DNA from: Spongiivirga citrea
Lineage (GTDB): Bacteria > Bacteroidota > Bacteroidia > Flavobacteriales > Flavobacteriaceae
NCBI RefSeq assembly: GCF_010671565.1
Contig: NZ_JAABOQ010000003.1
Coordinates: 310,001-374,000 of the forward strand
Direction: 5' to 3'
DNA length: 64,000 nucleotides
The position numbers and the translations under genes are program-made. The stretch's first letter is position 1. Every line of letters starts with the position of its first letter. Positions 36,793-44,892 of the stretch are shown here, piece after piece. Under the pieces are notes generated by a model. The model did not search any database and was not told the DNA's origin. It saw only the letters and a list, made by a program, of their open reading frames with translations.

Positions 36793-36909
36793 CTATCGTT
36801 TATACTTCCTATTTGCAATCACTCTTCTTGCTACAAATATTAAAATAACAATGGCGAGTGCTGCAGGAAACAGTAGGTCGTTATTGAAAAAGTCAAGTAT
36901 GGCTCTCAT
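36793..36909 (-). CDS. Small membrane protein, 38 residues, coupled to enoyl-CoA hydratase
   Basis: A 38-codon ORF too short for standard gene finders. Its ATG (36909) overlaps the TGA of the enoyl-CoA hydratase gene (ATGA), the arrangement of translationally coupled genes. The peptide begins MRAILDFFNN, then has a single hydrophobic segment LLFPAALAIVILIFVA (about 12-27) and a strongly basic tail RRVIANRKYKR, which fits an N-out, C-in single-pass protein by the positive-inside rule. No family is recognised. Codons are ordinary and the frame ends in TAG. It may still be fortuitous. Confidence 0.55.
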   Translation of the reverse strand: MRAILDFFNNDLLFPAALAIVILIFVARRVIANRKYKR

Positions 36910-37676
36910 TTAGTCTTAATTTTTGCTAGTGCCGTTTTTGTAAAATCAGAAAGGACTAATTTTCCTGATAATGCTGCACGCTCACTCAATAATTCATCCC
37001 AATGGTCGGTATCTTCCCACAAAACTTTCTTCATAGCAGCAAGTGCTTCGGGGTTATAAGATGCCAATTTGGTAGCAAATATGTCAATAGCATTATCCAT
37101 TTCTGAAATCGATTCGAAAACTTTTGCAAATAAGCCTTTTTCTTTTGCCCAGTAGGCATTTTGCCATTGATCAGCCCCTAAGGTTAATTCTGCCAAAGCG
37201 GCTTTTCCCATTTTTCGCTCTACTGCCGGAGCGATCACAAAAGGCCCGATACCAATCGTAAATTCTGATAATTTGATAGCTGCATGGTCTGTAGCAAAGA
37301 CATAATCACAAGCTGATACGAGTCCAACGCCACCACCAACGGCCTTACCTTGTACACGACCAATAATCAACTTACCACAGCTTCGCATTGCATTAATAAC
37401 ATTAGCGAAACCGCTAAAAAATGTCTTGCCCTCTTCTAAATTGCTAATCTTCAACAATTCATCAAAAGACGCGCCTGCACAAAAAGCCCGTTCTCCTTCA
37501 GATTTTAAAATTATAACTAAAACTGAACCATCATTAGCTAACTCATTTAGCTTTTGGGTTAACCGACTTAATAATGCTCCTGGAAAAGAGTTCCCGGCAG
37601 GATGGCCAAACTCAATAGTTGCAATCTTATTCTGAACATTCGTATATAAACTACCGTTGGATCTTGTTGTGGTCAT
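36906..37676 (-). CDS. Enoyl-CoA hydratase/isomerase family protein
   Basis: A 256-residue crotonase-fold protein. The oxyanion-hole regions are GERAFCAGASFDELL and GKAVGGGVGLVSACDYVFA, with the trimer-forming C-terminal helix following. The usual catalytic glutamates are not obvious, so the reaction (hydration, isomerisation or hydrolysis of an acyl-CoA) is not fixed; it resembles methylglutaconyl-CoA hydratase-type proteins. Its stop overlaps the start of a small membrane-protein ORF. Confidence 0.85.
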   Translation of the reverse strand: MTTTRSNGSLYTNVQNKIATIEFGHPAGNSFPGALLSRLTQKLNELANDGSVLVIILKSEGERAFCAGASFDELLKISNLEEGKTFFSGFANVINAMRSCGKLIIGRVQGKAVGGGVGLVSACDYVFATDHAAIKLSEFTIGIGPFVIAPAVERKMGKAALAELTLGADQWQNAYWAKEKGLFAKVFESISEMDNAIDIFATKLASYNPEALAAMKKVLWEDTDHWDELLSERAALSGKLVLSDFTKTALAKIKTK

Positions 37677-37720
37677 GTTGCTTAAATGAGTTTATCAAAA
37701 ATATTCAATTTTAAACAAGA

Positions 37721-39052
37721 TTATTCCATTGCCAGCGGATAATACGTCTTCCAGTATTTATAAATGAGTGATACCGCTCGAAAGCCAATCCAAACGATAA
37801 TTGCAATCCATATACCATGTATACCCATATCGGCTTTTTGAGTTATCACCAAAGTAGGTACGAATGCAAAGAACGTAGCTCCTAAAAGCGTATTTCTCAG
37901 GTAACTTGTTTCCCCCATCCCTTTAAACAATCCATCCAGGACGAAGGCAATTGCATTTATGGGTAGCGCTAGAATCGCTAAGTAGAAAAAACTTTTGAAA
38001 ACGGACAATACCTGAAGGTCATCACTAAAGATTGTTCCAACGAAATTATATCCAAGGAATCCAATCAGCATCAATAGTAATGATACCACAAGACCATATT
38101 GACAAATCTTTTTTGTAAGAATAAACAACTGCTTATAGTCCTTGGCGCCAAGTAATTTACCGCCTAAAATATTACCTGCCGCACCATATCCATCAATAAA
38201 GAAAGCACTAAAAAGCCATAACTGCATAGCAATGGTATGTGCAGCAATATAGTCCGTACCCAAACTAGTGGCTTGTCGCACTGCGACAATTAGTGCGACA
38301 TTTAAGGCAATTGCCCGAATAAATAAGTTTCCGCTCATCACCAGAAAACGACTCATTTCTGGATGCCATTGTTTAGAAAGCTTAAAGGAAATAGTTGTTT
38401 TTCTAATCAATAAAACAACCGACATAATCGCCATAATTATTTGCGAAATTAGACTTGCCCATGCCGCTCCCTCCAAATTCATCGCTGGAATGTATCCTTC
38501 AATTCCATAAACCAAAACAAAGTCTAGAATAATATTCGCAACTACACCTACCAATGATATAATCATCGGCCAAAAAGTATTTTGAAGCCCGCGAAAAACG
38601 CCGAAAATAGCAAAGACTAATAGGGTTAACGGAAAGCCCCAAACGCGTATGCTGTAATAGGAAATACAATATTCCAACACCTCATTTTTTGCTTCTAAAA
38701 ATTGAAATATCTCAGAAATAAAAGGGATTGTAGACACTAAAACAATGATGCTTAGACTAATATTAAATGCAATTGCTTGCATAGGTAATGACTTAACAGC
38801 ATCTATTTTTCCAGCGCCTAAGTATTGTGAGATAATGGCTGAAATTGCACTTCGTGTTTGGGCTAATACCCAAATTAACATCGATAAAAATGTCCCTACG
38901 ATGCCTACTGCTGCCAAGGACTCAGTCCCTATCCCAGGAATGTTGCCTACAATAGCAGTATCTGTTGCAGATAAAACAGGCTCCGCAATTCCGGAAATAA
39001 TGGCAGGAATTGCAAGATTATTAATTGATTTTAGATTGATCTCTTGTTTCAT
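37721..39052 (-). CDS. MATE family efflux transporter
   Basis: A 443-residue inner-membrane transporter with 12 hydrophobic segments in two repeats. The start INNLAIPAIISGIAEPVLSATDTAIVG and the AAVGIVGTFLSMLIW segment carry the MATE signature, and the second repeat includes QLWLFSAFFIDGYGAAGNILGG. It belongs to the DinF-like branch, likely Na+ or H+ driven. It overlaps the upstream GNAT gene by 4 nt (ATGA), suggesting joint translation. The exported substrate is unknown. Confidence 0.92.
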   Translation of the reverse strand: MKQEINLKSINNLAIPAIISGIAEPVLSATDTAIVGNIPGIGTESLAAVGIVGTFLSMLIWVLAQTRSAISAIISQYLGAGKIDAVKSLPMQAIAFNISLSIIVLVSTIPFISEIFQFLEAKNEVLEYCISYYSIRVWGFPLTLLVFAIFGVFRGLQNTFWPMIISLVGVVANIILDFVLVYGIEGYIPAMNLEGAAWASLISQIIMAIMSVVLLIRKTTISFKLSKQWHPEMSRFLVMSGNLFIRAIALNVALIVAVRQATSLGTDYIAAHTIAMQLWLFSAFFIDGYGAAGNILGGKLLGAKDYKQLFILTKKICQYGLVVSLLLMLIGFLGYNFVGTIFSDDLQVLSVFKSFFYLAILALPINAIAFVLDGLFKGMGETSYLRNTLLGATFFAFVPTLVITQKADMGIHGIWIAIIVWIGFRAVSLIYKYWKTYYPLAME

Positions 39053-39552
39053 TCCAACACTAGCTCATAACAGTAAAAAGGATGCTCGCTCTGTTTAGGG
39101 AAAAAGATATTTCCTAGACGTTGATAACCTCTATTTTCATAAAATTTCTGATTCCGATTATTCTGGCTAAACGTATCTAAGCGCACTGATACAGCTCCTT
39201 GTTTTTTGGCGAAATCCTCGGCAAAGTCCATCATTTTTTGAGCATATCCTTTCTTTTGATAGTCAGGATGTACACCTAGCCTGTGAATATAATAGCTGTT
39301 TTCTGATTCTGTCAACCATTGTATCAGGATATACTCCTCATCCATTAAGGTTGATATCACGATACAACCCACCAAAGTACCATCGAGCACCATTACCCAT
39401 AACTCATCTCTATTAATATCGTTCTCAAACGCCTTTTGAGACGGATAATGCTCGTTCCATTGAAAAATACCCTGATCTTGCATGTACTTTGCACATGCTT
39501 TGGTCATACTCATTATTGTTGGAATATCACCCCATGATGCTTTTCGAATCAT
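39049..39552 (-). CDS. GNAT family N-acetyltransferase
   Basis: A 167-residue acetyltransferase. The acetyl-CoA-binding motif is HRLGVHPDYQKKGYAQKMMDFA (about 95-115), with Arg/Gln-x-x-Gly-x-Ala, and the last part VSVRLDTFSQNNRNQKFYENRGY is typical. The substrate is not known. It overlaps the MATE transporter gene by 4 nt; a joint role in detoxification is possible. Confidence 0.9.
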   Translation of the reverse strand: MIRKASWGDIPTIMSMTKACAKYMQDQGIFQWNEHYPSQKAFENDINRDELWVMVLDGTLVGCIVISTLMDEEYILIQWLTESENSYYIHRLGVHPDYQKKGYAQKMMDFAEDFAKKQGAVSVRLDTFSQNNRNQKFYENRGYQRLGNIFFPKQSEHPFYCYELVLE

Positions 39553-39585
39553 TGTAAGAATTTTACCGTTGTAAAATTAACATTG

Positions 39586-39593
39586 TATCTTTG
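39586..39593 (+). promoter_or_regulatory. Promoter -7 box of the universal stress protein gene
   Basis: TATCTTTG matches TAnnTTTG and lies 27 nt upstream of the TTG start. The -33 region is not a clear match. Confidence 0.45.
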
Positions 39594-39620
39594 CCCCATC
39601 AATAAATAATCAATAATGTA

Positions 39621-40412
39621 TTGAAAAATATTCTTGTACCCTTATCGTCTTCTTTAAATAATAAACAAACACTACAGTACGCTGTCGATTTCGCGGCACA
39701 GGTTGGATGTGATGTTTACGTGACTTCATTATTCAAAATAGCCCGAGCTAAAAATCTACCGAAAGATGTTTCTGTTCCTGCTATTGCAAAACAACAATTA
39801 GATAGTTGTATTCAAAGTGTTGACAAAAAAAATGTAAGTGTAGAATCACTTCCGCTTGAAGGCGATGATATTCAAGAATCTATCGAATTACTGCACCAAA
39901 AACTACATATTGATCTTATTATTCTTGCTCCACAAGGCCTTTCCGTTAATGAGACCTTGTATTTAGGGGAACATGCAGGTGCGGTGGTAAAACGTACTCA
40001 AATTCCCGTATTAATCGTGCCAAGAGGTTATGAATATAAGCCTATTAAACGAATTTTAATGGCCCTAAAATCTGGGGTGGTTAAGCGAACGCAAAAGCTT
40101 AAGGTATTAGAAATAATTAAAGACAAACTACAGGCCGAAATTCGACTTTTTCTTGTCAAAACCGCAACATTTAAGGATGAAGATGCTGCTATTAATCCGG
40201 TTTTACACTCCTTAGTTAATTCTGAAAAAACTACCGAAAACAGCACCATTTTTCAAGCAGTATTAGAACATCTCAACGAAAATGAGCCTGACCTTTTATG
40301 TGTATTTAAGAGGAAGCAAGGTTTTTTTGAAAAACTTTGGGATGATAATACGGTAAAAAAGATCGACTTCGAAAGTCGTATTCCTTTGCTTGTTTTAAAA
40401 GGAGCGGATTAA
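39621..40412 (+). CDS. Universal stress protein, two-domain
   Basis: A 263-residue UspA-type protein. The first domain runs from KNILVPLSSSLNNKQTLQYA to VVKRTQIPVLIVPRG (about residue 135), and a second, more diverged domain follows (PIKRILMALKSGVVKRTQK to SRIPLLVLKG). The usual ATP-binding G-x2-G-x9-G-S pattern is not clear in either half. The start is TTG (39621); the only nearby ATG (39616) reads into a stop after two codons. Likely involved in survival under stress; the ligand is unknown. Confidence 0.85.
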   Translation: MKNILVPLSSSLNNKQTLQYAVDFAAQVGCDVYVTSLFKIARAKNLPKDVSVPAIAKQQLDSCIQSVDKKNVSVESLPLEGDDIQESIELLHQKLHIDLIILAPQGLSVNETLYLGEHAGAVVKRTQIPVLIVPRGYEYKPIKRILMALKSGVVKRTQKLKVLEIIKDKLQAEIRLFLVKTATFKDEDAAINPVLHSLVNSEKTTENSTIFQAVLEHLNENEPDLLCVFKRKQGFFEKLWDDNTVKKIDFESRIPLLVLKGAD

Positions 40413-41074
40413 GCACCTAGTTTCTGTAAAACATCTGACTCAACAATAGTGCTATCAAACTGATCATTGGCTAGCCGCACCATTGCCTTTGCTATTTTTG
40501 AAGGGTGAATTAATCGGTATTTTTTCAGGCTGCCAATCATTAGCGGATTCAAAATTTTAAACAGCTGTTTACCGAAATACTCGCCAGGCCTTGATTCATT
40601 TCGTTCACCTCCGATTAACGATGGCCTTACCATATAGGTATTAGCAATTCCAGTCGCTCGCACATCATCTTCCATTGTGCCTTTTAGCCTGTTATAAAAA
40701 ACAGTACTCCTACTATTCGCCCCCATAGAAGACATGACAATAAAGGTTGAAATCCCATTTTCTTTTGCCAGTCGAGCCGCATTTACAGGAATTCCGTAAT
40801 CAATTTGTTTGTATAATTCTTTGTCTGGGGTTTTCTTGGCAGTTGTGCCAATGCAACAAAAAACCTCATCGGCCATAAAGTCGGATTTCGCACTTTGTAA
40901 GTCAAACATATCTATAAAATATTCCTTGATCTTGGGATGTTTTTTTTTAACTGAACTTCTTGAAAATAGCTTGACAGTTGCATAACGATCATCGTTAAGA
41001 AGAGTATCTAACAAGTAACCACCAGTTAACCCAGTAGCACCAATGACAATTGCGGTTTTTTTGATGTTGTTCAT
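40409..41074 (-). CDS. NAD(P)-binding Rossmann-fold oxidoreductase (HTATIP2-like)
   Basis: A 221-residue short-chain, atypical SDR-type protein. The nucleotide-binding motif is AIVIGATGLTGGYLLDTLL (about 8-26), followed by the conserved CIGTTAKKT and the MSSMGANSRSTVFYNRLKG segment, where Ser and Tyr/Lys of the SDR type may lie. The PSLIGGERNESRPGE segment is typical of the NmrA/HTATIP2 branch. The substrate is unknown. It overlaps the 3' end of the convergent stress-protein gene by 4 nt. Confidence 0.85.
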   Translation of the reverse strand: MNNIKKTAIVIGATGLTGGYLLDTLLNDDRYATVKLFSRSSVKKKHPKIKEYFIDMFDLQSAKSDFMADEVFCCIGTTAKKTPDKELYKQIDYGIPVNAARLAKENGISTFIVMSSMGANSRSTVFYNRLKGTMEDDVRATGIANTYMVRPSLIGGERNESRPGEYFGKQLFKILNPLMIGSLKKYRLIHPSKIAKAMVRLANDQFDSTIVESDVLQKLGA

Positions 41075-41096
41075 TTAGTTAAAGGTATTAATTTTG
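41067..41096 (+). promoter_or_regulatory. Promoter of dinB
   Basis: TTG (41067-41069), a 19-nt spacer and TAATTTTG (41089-41096) match the Bacteroidetes promoter consensus. The box ends only 8 nt before the ATG, so the transcript would be nearly leaderless. The -33 element lies inside the first codons of the divergent oxidoreductase gene. Confidence 0.5.
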
Positions 41097-41104
41097 GAGT
41101 ATTC

Positions 41105-42211
41105 ATGACCGATCTAAAAGATATACCGCTGCGAAAAATCATCCATGTTGATATGGATGCGTTCTATGCTTCGGTGGAGCAATTAGACAATCCTGACTTG
41201 AGAGGACTACCTATTGCAGTCGGTGGTGGTGGAACCAGGGGAGTAATATCTGCCGCGAGCTATGAAGCCCGAAAATTTGGCGTTCGAAGTGCCATGAGTG
41301 GTGTCTTAGCTAGACAGAAATGCCGAGACCTCATTTTTGTAAAAACACGTTTTGATCGCTACAAGGAGATTTCCAAACAAATACGTGCCATCTTTTTTGA
41401 TTATACCGACTTGGTTGAACCGCTGTCATTGGACGAAGCTTATCTTGATGTTACCCAAAATAAAAAAGGACATCCTTCTGCCAGTATGTTAGCAGAAGAA
41501 ATACGGCAACGTATTTTTGATGAAGTAGGGCTGACTGCTTCTGCTGGTATCTCAATTAATAAGTTCATTGCAAAAGTTGCTAGCGATTACAACAAACCTA
41601 ATGGTCAAAAAACAGTAAACCCAGAAGAGGTACTAGATTTTTTAGAAGCGCTGGATATTCGCAAATTTTATGGTGTTGGAAAAGTGACTGCCGAAAAAAT
41701 GTATCAATTAGGAATCTTTACTGGGAAGGATTTGAAAGACCAAACCCTCGACTTTTTAAACGAGCGTTTTGGCAAGTCGGGACAGTTCTATTATAATGTG
41801 GTTCGCGGTATTCATTTAAGTGAAGTAAAACCGAATAGAATTGCAAAATCTGTAGGAGCAGAACGAACCTTCTCAAATAACTTGACTAGTGAGATCTTCA
41901 TGCTAGAAAAGTTAGATCATATTGCTGAAGAATTAGAACGGAGATTAAAAAACTATTCAATCGCAGGAAAGACCATCACTTTAAAAATAAAATACAGTGA
42001 TTTTACTACACAGACAAGAAGTAAAACGCTTTCTTATTTTGTGTCCGCCAAAAGTCTAATTTTTGAAACGGCTAAAGAGCTTTTATATCAGGAAAAACTA
42101 AAAAATTCTGTACGTCTTTTAGGTATTTCATTAGCGAATTTAAACACTAAAAAAGGAACTGAAAAACCTGATAAAAAAGTCGTCTCTGTTCAGTTAAAGT
42201 TCGATTTTTAG
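41105..42211 (+). CDS. dinB: DNA polymerase IV (Y family)
   Basis: Error-prone translesion polymerase of 368 aa. Catalytic motifs are present: HVDMDAFYASVEQLDNP (about 15-31) with the metal aspartates, and VEPLSLDEAYLDVT with Asp-Glu. HhH and little-finger domains follow, and the C-terminus QLKFDF resembles a beta-clamp-binding motif. The start is at the ATG 8 nt after the promoter box. A LexA-type operator is not seen. Confidence 0.95.
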   Translation: MTDLKDIPLRKIIHVDMDAFYASVEQLDNPDLRGLPIAVGGGGTRGVISAASYEARKFGVRSAMSGVLARQKCRDLIFVKTRFDRYKEISKQIRAIFFDYTDLVEPLSLDEAYLDVTQNKKGHPSASMLAEEIRQRIFDEVGLTASAGISINKFIAKVASDYNKPNGQKTVNPEEVLDFLEALDIRKFYGVGKVTAEKMYQLGIFTGKDLKDQTLDFLNERFGKSGQFYYNVVRGIHLSEVKPNRIAKSVGAERTFSNNLTSEIFMLEKLDHIAEELERRLKNYSIAGKTITLKIKYSDFTTQTRSKTLSYFVSAKSLIFETAKELLYQEKLKNSVRLLGISLANLNTKKGTEKPDKKVVSVQLKFDF

Positions 42212-42377
42212 TCAAGTTTTGATAATTTCTTGTTTAGTCTTTTTACCCTTTTTACCCTACTTAAAACAAAAGAATTAAACAAAAGTCACAAACTGTCTTA
42301 TTATCTTGTTAGTTGTACATATAATTTCTAATATTGAAATCTTCACAGCAAAAAATTGAACCTTAAAAAAGAAAATT

Positions 42378-42842
42378 ATGTTCGTATCGCCCTTGTCTTG
42401 CTGGGATATTTATAGCACTTTTTTAGAAAGTGTTAATCAGGCTGCAGAAGATGTTTTAAAACTTACCGAATTGGCTAAATCCAATAGGTGGAAACAATCA
42501 ATTGATTTTAAAAAAGAACTAGTTTCTAACGACCATGTAATCGTTGTTACAAATGCCGATTTAAAGATTGTACACAGTACTTATAACATGCTTGAAATGA
42601 ACGGCTATACTAATGAAGAAGTACTGGGAAAAAGGCCAAGTATTTTTCAAGGTAAAGATACATGCCAAATCACTTCAGCCCGGATCAGGACTGCAATTAG
42701 AAATGAGCAAGCTTTTGAGGAAGTACTAACAAACTACAAAAAAGATGGCTCCGCTTACAAATGCTGGATCAAGGGAGTACCTGTTCACGACTACAAAGGA
42801 AAGCTAGTAAACTTTATAGCATTTGAACGTTACGTTGCTTAA
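42378..42842 (+). CDS. PAS-domain protein, LOV-like without the photoactive cysteine
   Basis: A 154-residue protein with one PAS domain from about residue 52 (VIVVTNADLKIVHSTYNMLEM) to the end, and no output domain. The segment EVLGKRPSIFQGKDT (about 81-95) aligns with the GRNCRFLQG motif of LOV photoreceptors, but Pro87 stands where the flavin-binding cysteine would be, so normal LOV photochemistry is not expected. It could bind another ligand or act as a protein-interaction module. It is monocistronic, converging on pyk. Confidence 0.8.
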   Translation: MFVSPLSCWDIYSTFLESVNQAAEDVLKLTELAKSNRWKQSIDFKKELVSNDHVIVVTNADLKIVHSTYNMLEMNGYTNEEVLGKRPSIFQGKDTCQITSARIRTAIRNEQAFEEVLTNYKKDGSAYKCWIKGVPVHDYKGKLVNFIAFERYVA

Positions 42843-42859
42843 CGACCTAACACTTTACT

Positions 42860-44302
42860 TTAGAAAGTACAGCTTGTAATTTCAGTTACTCTTAGCGTAT
42901 TTACCATACCTTTTTCCTGAATTGGCATTGCAGCTAAACTAATTAGCATATCTCCAACATCTAAAAATCCTTTTTGACAAGCAATTTTGTTTACATCTTC
43001 AATGGTTTCATCTGTGCTTACAAACTTATCATAGTAAAATGCTTTTACACCCCACAACAAACTCAGCTGAGTTAGTATACGCTCATTGCTTGTAAATACC
43101 AAAATGTGTGCTTCTGGTCGCCAAGCAGAAATTTGAAATGCCGTATAGCCACTATTGGTTAGAGTAGAAATGGCTTTGGCATGAATTTCATTAGCCATAT
43201 GAGCCGCATGATAACAAACCGATTTGGTAATGTATCGTTTTGTCTTAATATGCGGAGGCGATTGTGGTACTTTGATAAGCTCAGAATCTTCGACACTTTT
43301 TAAAATAGATGTCATTTTTTCGATTACCTGTACTGGATAATTCCCTACAGATGTTTCTCCAGAAAGCATTACAGCATCAGCTCCATCCATCACGGAGTTA
43401 GCGACATCATTTACCTCTGCACGTGTTGGCGTAAGACTATTAATCATAGTCTCCATCATCTGTGTAGCAATAATCACTGGTATACGAGCGCGTTTCGCTC
43501 GTAAAACTAATTGCTTTTGAATTAAAGGAACCTCATGAGCGGGAACTTCTACTCCTAAATCTCCACGAGCAACCATCAAACCATCACAATACGCTACGAT
43601 TTTATCAATATTTGCTACACCTTCCGGCTTTTCGATCTTGGCAATAATCGGAATTTTATGCTCTGAATTCTCTTTGATCAAGGTTTGCAATTCCATTAAA
43701 TCTTCAGCATTACGCACGAAAGACAATGCCATCCAATCGACCTCTTGCTCTATGGCAAAAAGTGCGTCCTTTACATCTTTTTCAGTTAAGGCAGGTAATG
43801 AAATATCGGTATTAGGTAGATTCACCCCTTTTTTAGAGCGAAGTGGTCCACCTTGAACAACCTTGGCAACTACTTCATTCTTTTTATTTGTGCTTACTAC
43901 TTCAAAAATCAACTTTCCATCATCTAATAAAATACGCTCACCAGCTTTTACATCCTTAGGAAAACTTTCATAGTTCATGTAAACCCTCTTAGATGTTCCT
44001 TTGAATGATTTTCCAGTTGCAAACGTTATTTCATCACCATCATTTACAATAACATCTTCGGCCATAACGCCAACACGCAATTTAGGCCCCTGTAAGTCTC
44101 CTAAAATAGCCGCATTATATCCAAACTCTTTATTGAGTTCGCGAATCATTGTAATTCGTTCCTTTACATCATCGTAATCGGCATGAGAAAAATTAATTCG
44201 GAATACGTTAGCTCCTGCGTCTAACATATCTTTTATAACTTCTTTGGTGCTAGTAGCCGGCCCAAGGGTTGCTACTATTTTTGTCTTTTTCTGTCCTGGC
44301 AT
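42860..44302 (-). CDS. pyk: Pyruvate kinase
   Basis: Last step of glycolysis, forming ATP and pyruvate from phosphoenolpyruvate. It begins MPGQKKTKIVATLGPAT, has the active-site segments VFRINFSHAD and ALSFVRNAEDL, IIAKIEKPEGVANID and MDGADAVMLSGETSVGNYP. The C-terminal regulatory domain is present and the length, 480 aa, is normal. It starts 1 nt after the end of the IPExxxVDY gene upstream, a pairing common in Flavobacteriia. Confidence 0.97.
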   Translation of the reverse strand: MPGQKKTKIVATLGPATSTKEVIKDMLDAGANVFRINFSHADYDDVKERITMIRELNKEFGYNAAILGDLQGPKLRVGVMAEDVIVNDGDEITFATGKSFKGTSKRVYMNYESFPKDVKAGERILLDDGKLIFEVVSTNKKNEVVAKVVQGGPLRSKKGVNLPNTDISLPALTEKDVKDALFAIEQEVDWMALSFVRNAEDLMELQTLIKENSEHKIPIIAKIEKPEGVANIDKIVAYCDGLMVARGDLGVEVPAHEVPLIQKQLVLRAKRARIPVIIATQMMETMINSLTPTRAEVNDVANSVMDGADAVMLSGETSVGNYPVQVIEKMTSILKSVEDSELIKVPQSPPHIKTKRYITKSVCYHAAHMANEIHAKAISTLTNSGYTAFQISAWRPEAHILVFTSNERILTQLSLLWGVKAFYYDKFVSTDETIEDVNKIACQKGFLDVGDMLISLAAMPIQEKGMVNTLRVTEITSCTF

Positions 44303-44782
44303 TTATTCAAATATTAAATTGCTGCGTGATCTTAGCGATTCATGATCTAACATATACGCTGTTTCTAAATGAGGTATACTCTTTAATTTTAGAAGTAGCT
44401 GGTTGACCATGAATTGATTATAATCGCCTTCAATTTTTAAGAAATAGTCTACTTTAGGTTGTTCTGGTATTAAATGATATTGAATGGTTGTATTGTCACC
44501 TCCGTCAAATAATGATAATTGGTCTGGCTTTGATACAGCATTTACAACTACCTTATTAGTGACGATATTCCAAATAGTGTCGATGTTTTCATTATTCCAT
44601 TCGAATCTAGAAAATCGCACTCCTTGTTGAATAAGATCAATATCGTTTCGTACTCTATAAAACTTACTTGATAAAAGATTGTTCATTTCGTAAACAAGCT
44701 TGTAATCTTCAACTGGACTGTGTAAAGCAAACAAGGAATACGAGGCTTCAAAGTCTTCGATAAAAAGCTTATGTACAGCCAT
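44303..44782 (-). CDS. IPExxxVDY family protein
   Basis: A 159-residue protein named for the motif IPEQPKVDYFLKIEGDY, found at about residues 116-132. This Bacteroidota family has no known function and is usually encoded directly upstream of pyruvate kinase, as here, which suggests a link to glycolysis or to Pyk itself. The N-terminal half (EDFEASYSLFALHSPVEDYKL) matches the family. No membrane or export signal is seen. Confidence 0.93.
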   Translation of the reverse strand: MAVHKLFIEDFEASYSLFALHSPVEDYKLVYEMNNLLSSKFYRVRNDIDLIQQGVRFSRFEWNNENIDTIWNIVTNKVVVNAVSKPDQLSLFDGGDNTTIQYHLIPEQPKVDYFLKIEGDYNQFMVNQLLLKLKSIPHLETAYMLDHESLRSRSNLIFE

Positions 44783-44892
44783 GAGACAACTGAATTAAAT
44801 GTAAAGATAGGGCTTCTTATCTATAAAATTTGAATAGAAAGCCTAATCTTAACGCTATCATAATCGAAAACGTTAAAGTAGTAGTGTTGTAT

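Noticed and set aside
36701-36913. Plus-strand ORF of 70 codons between queD and the enoyl-CoA hydratase
   Set aside because: Antisense to the queD start and to the 38-residue ATGA-coupled ORF, which has the better signals.
42231-42270. Repeated TTTTTACCC words upstream of the PAS gene
   Set aside because: Two short copies of a low-complexity word without any further support.
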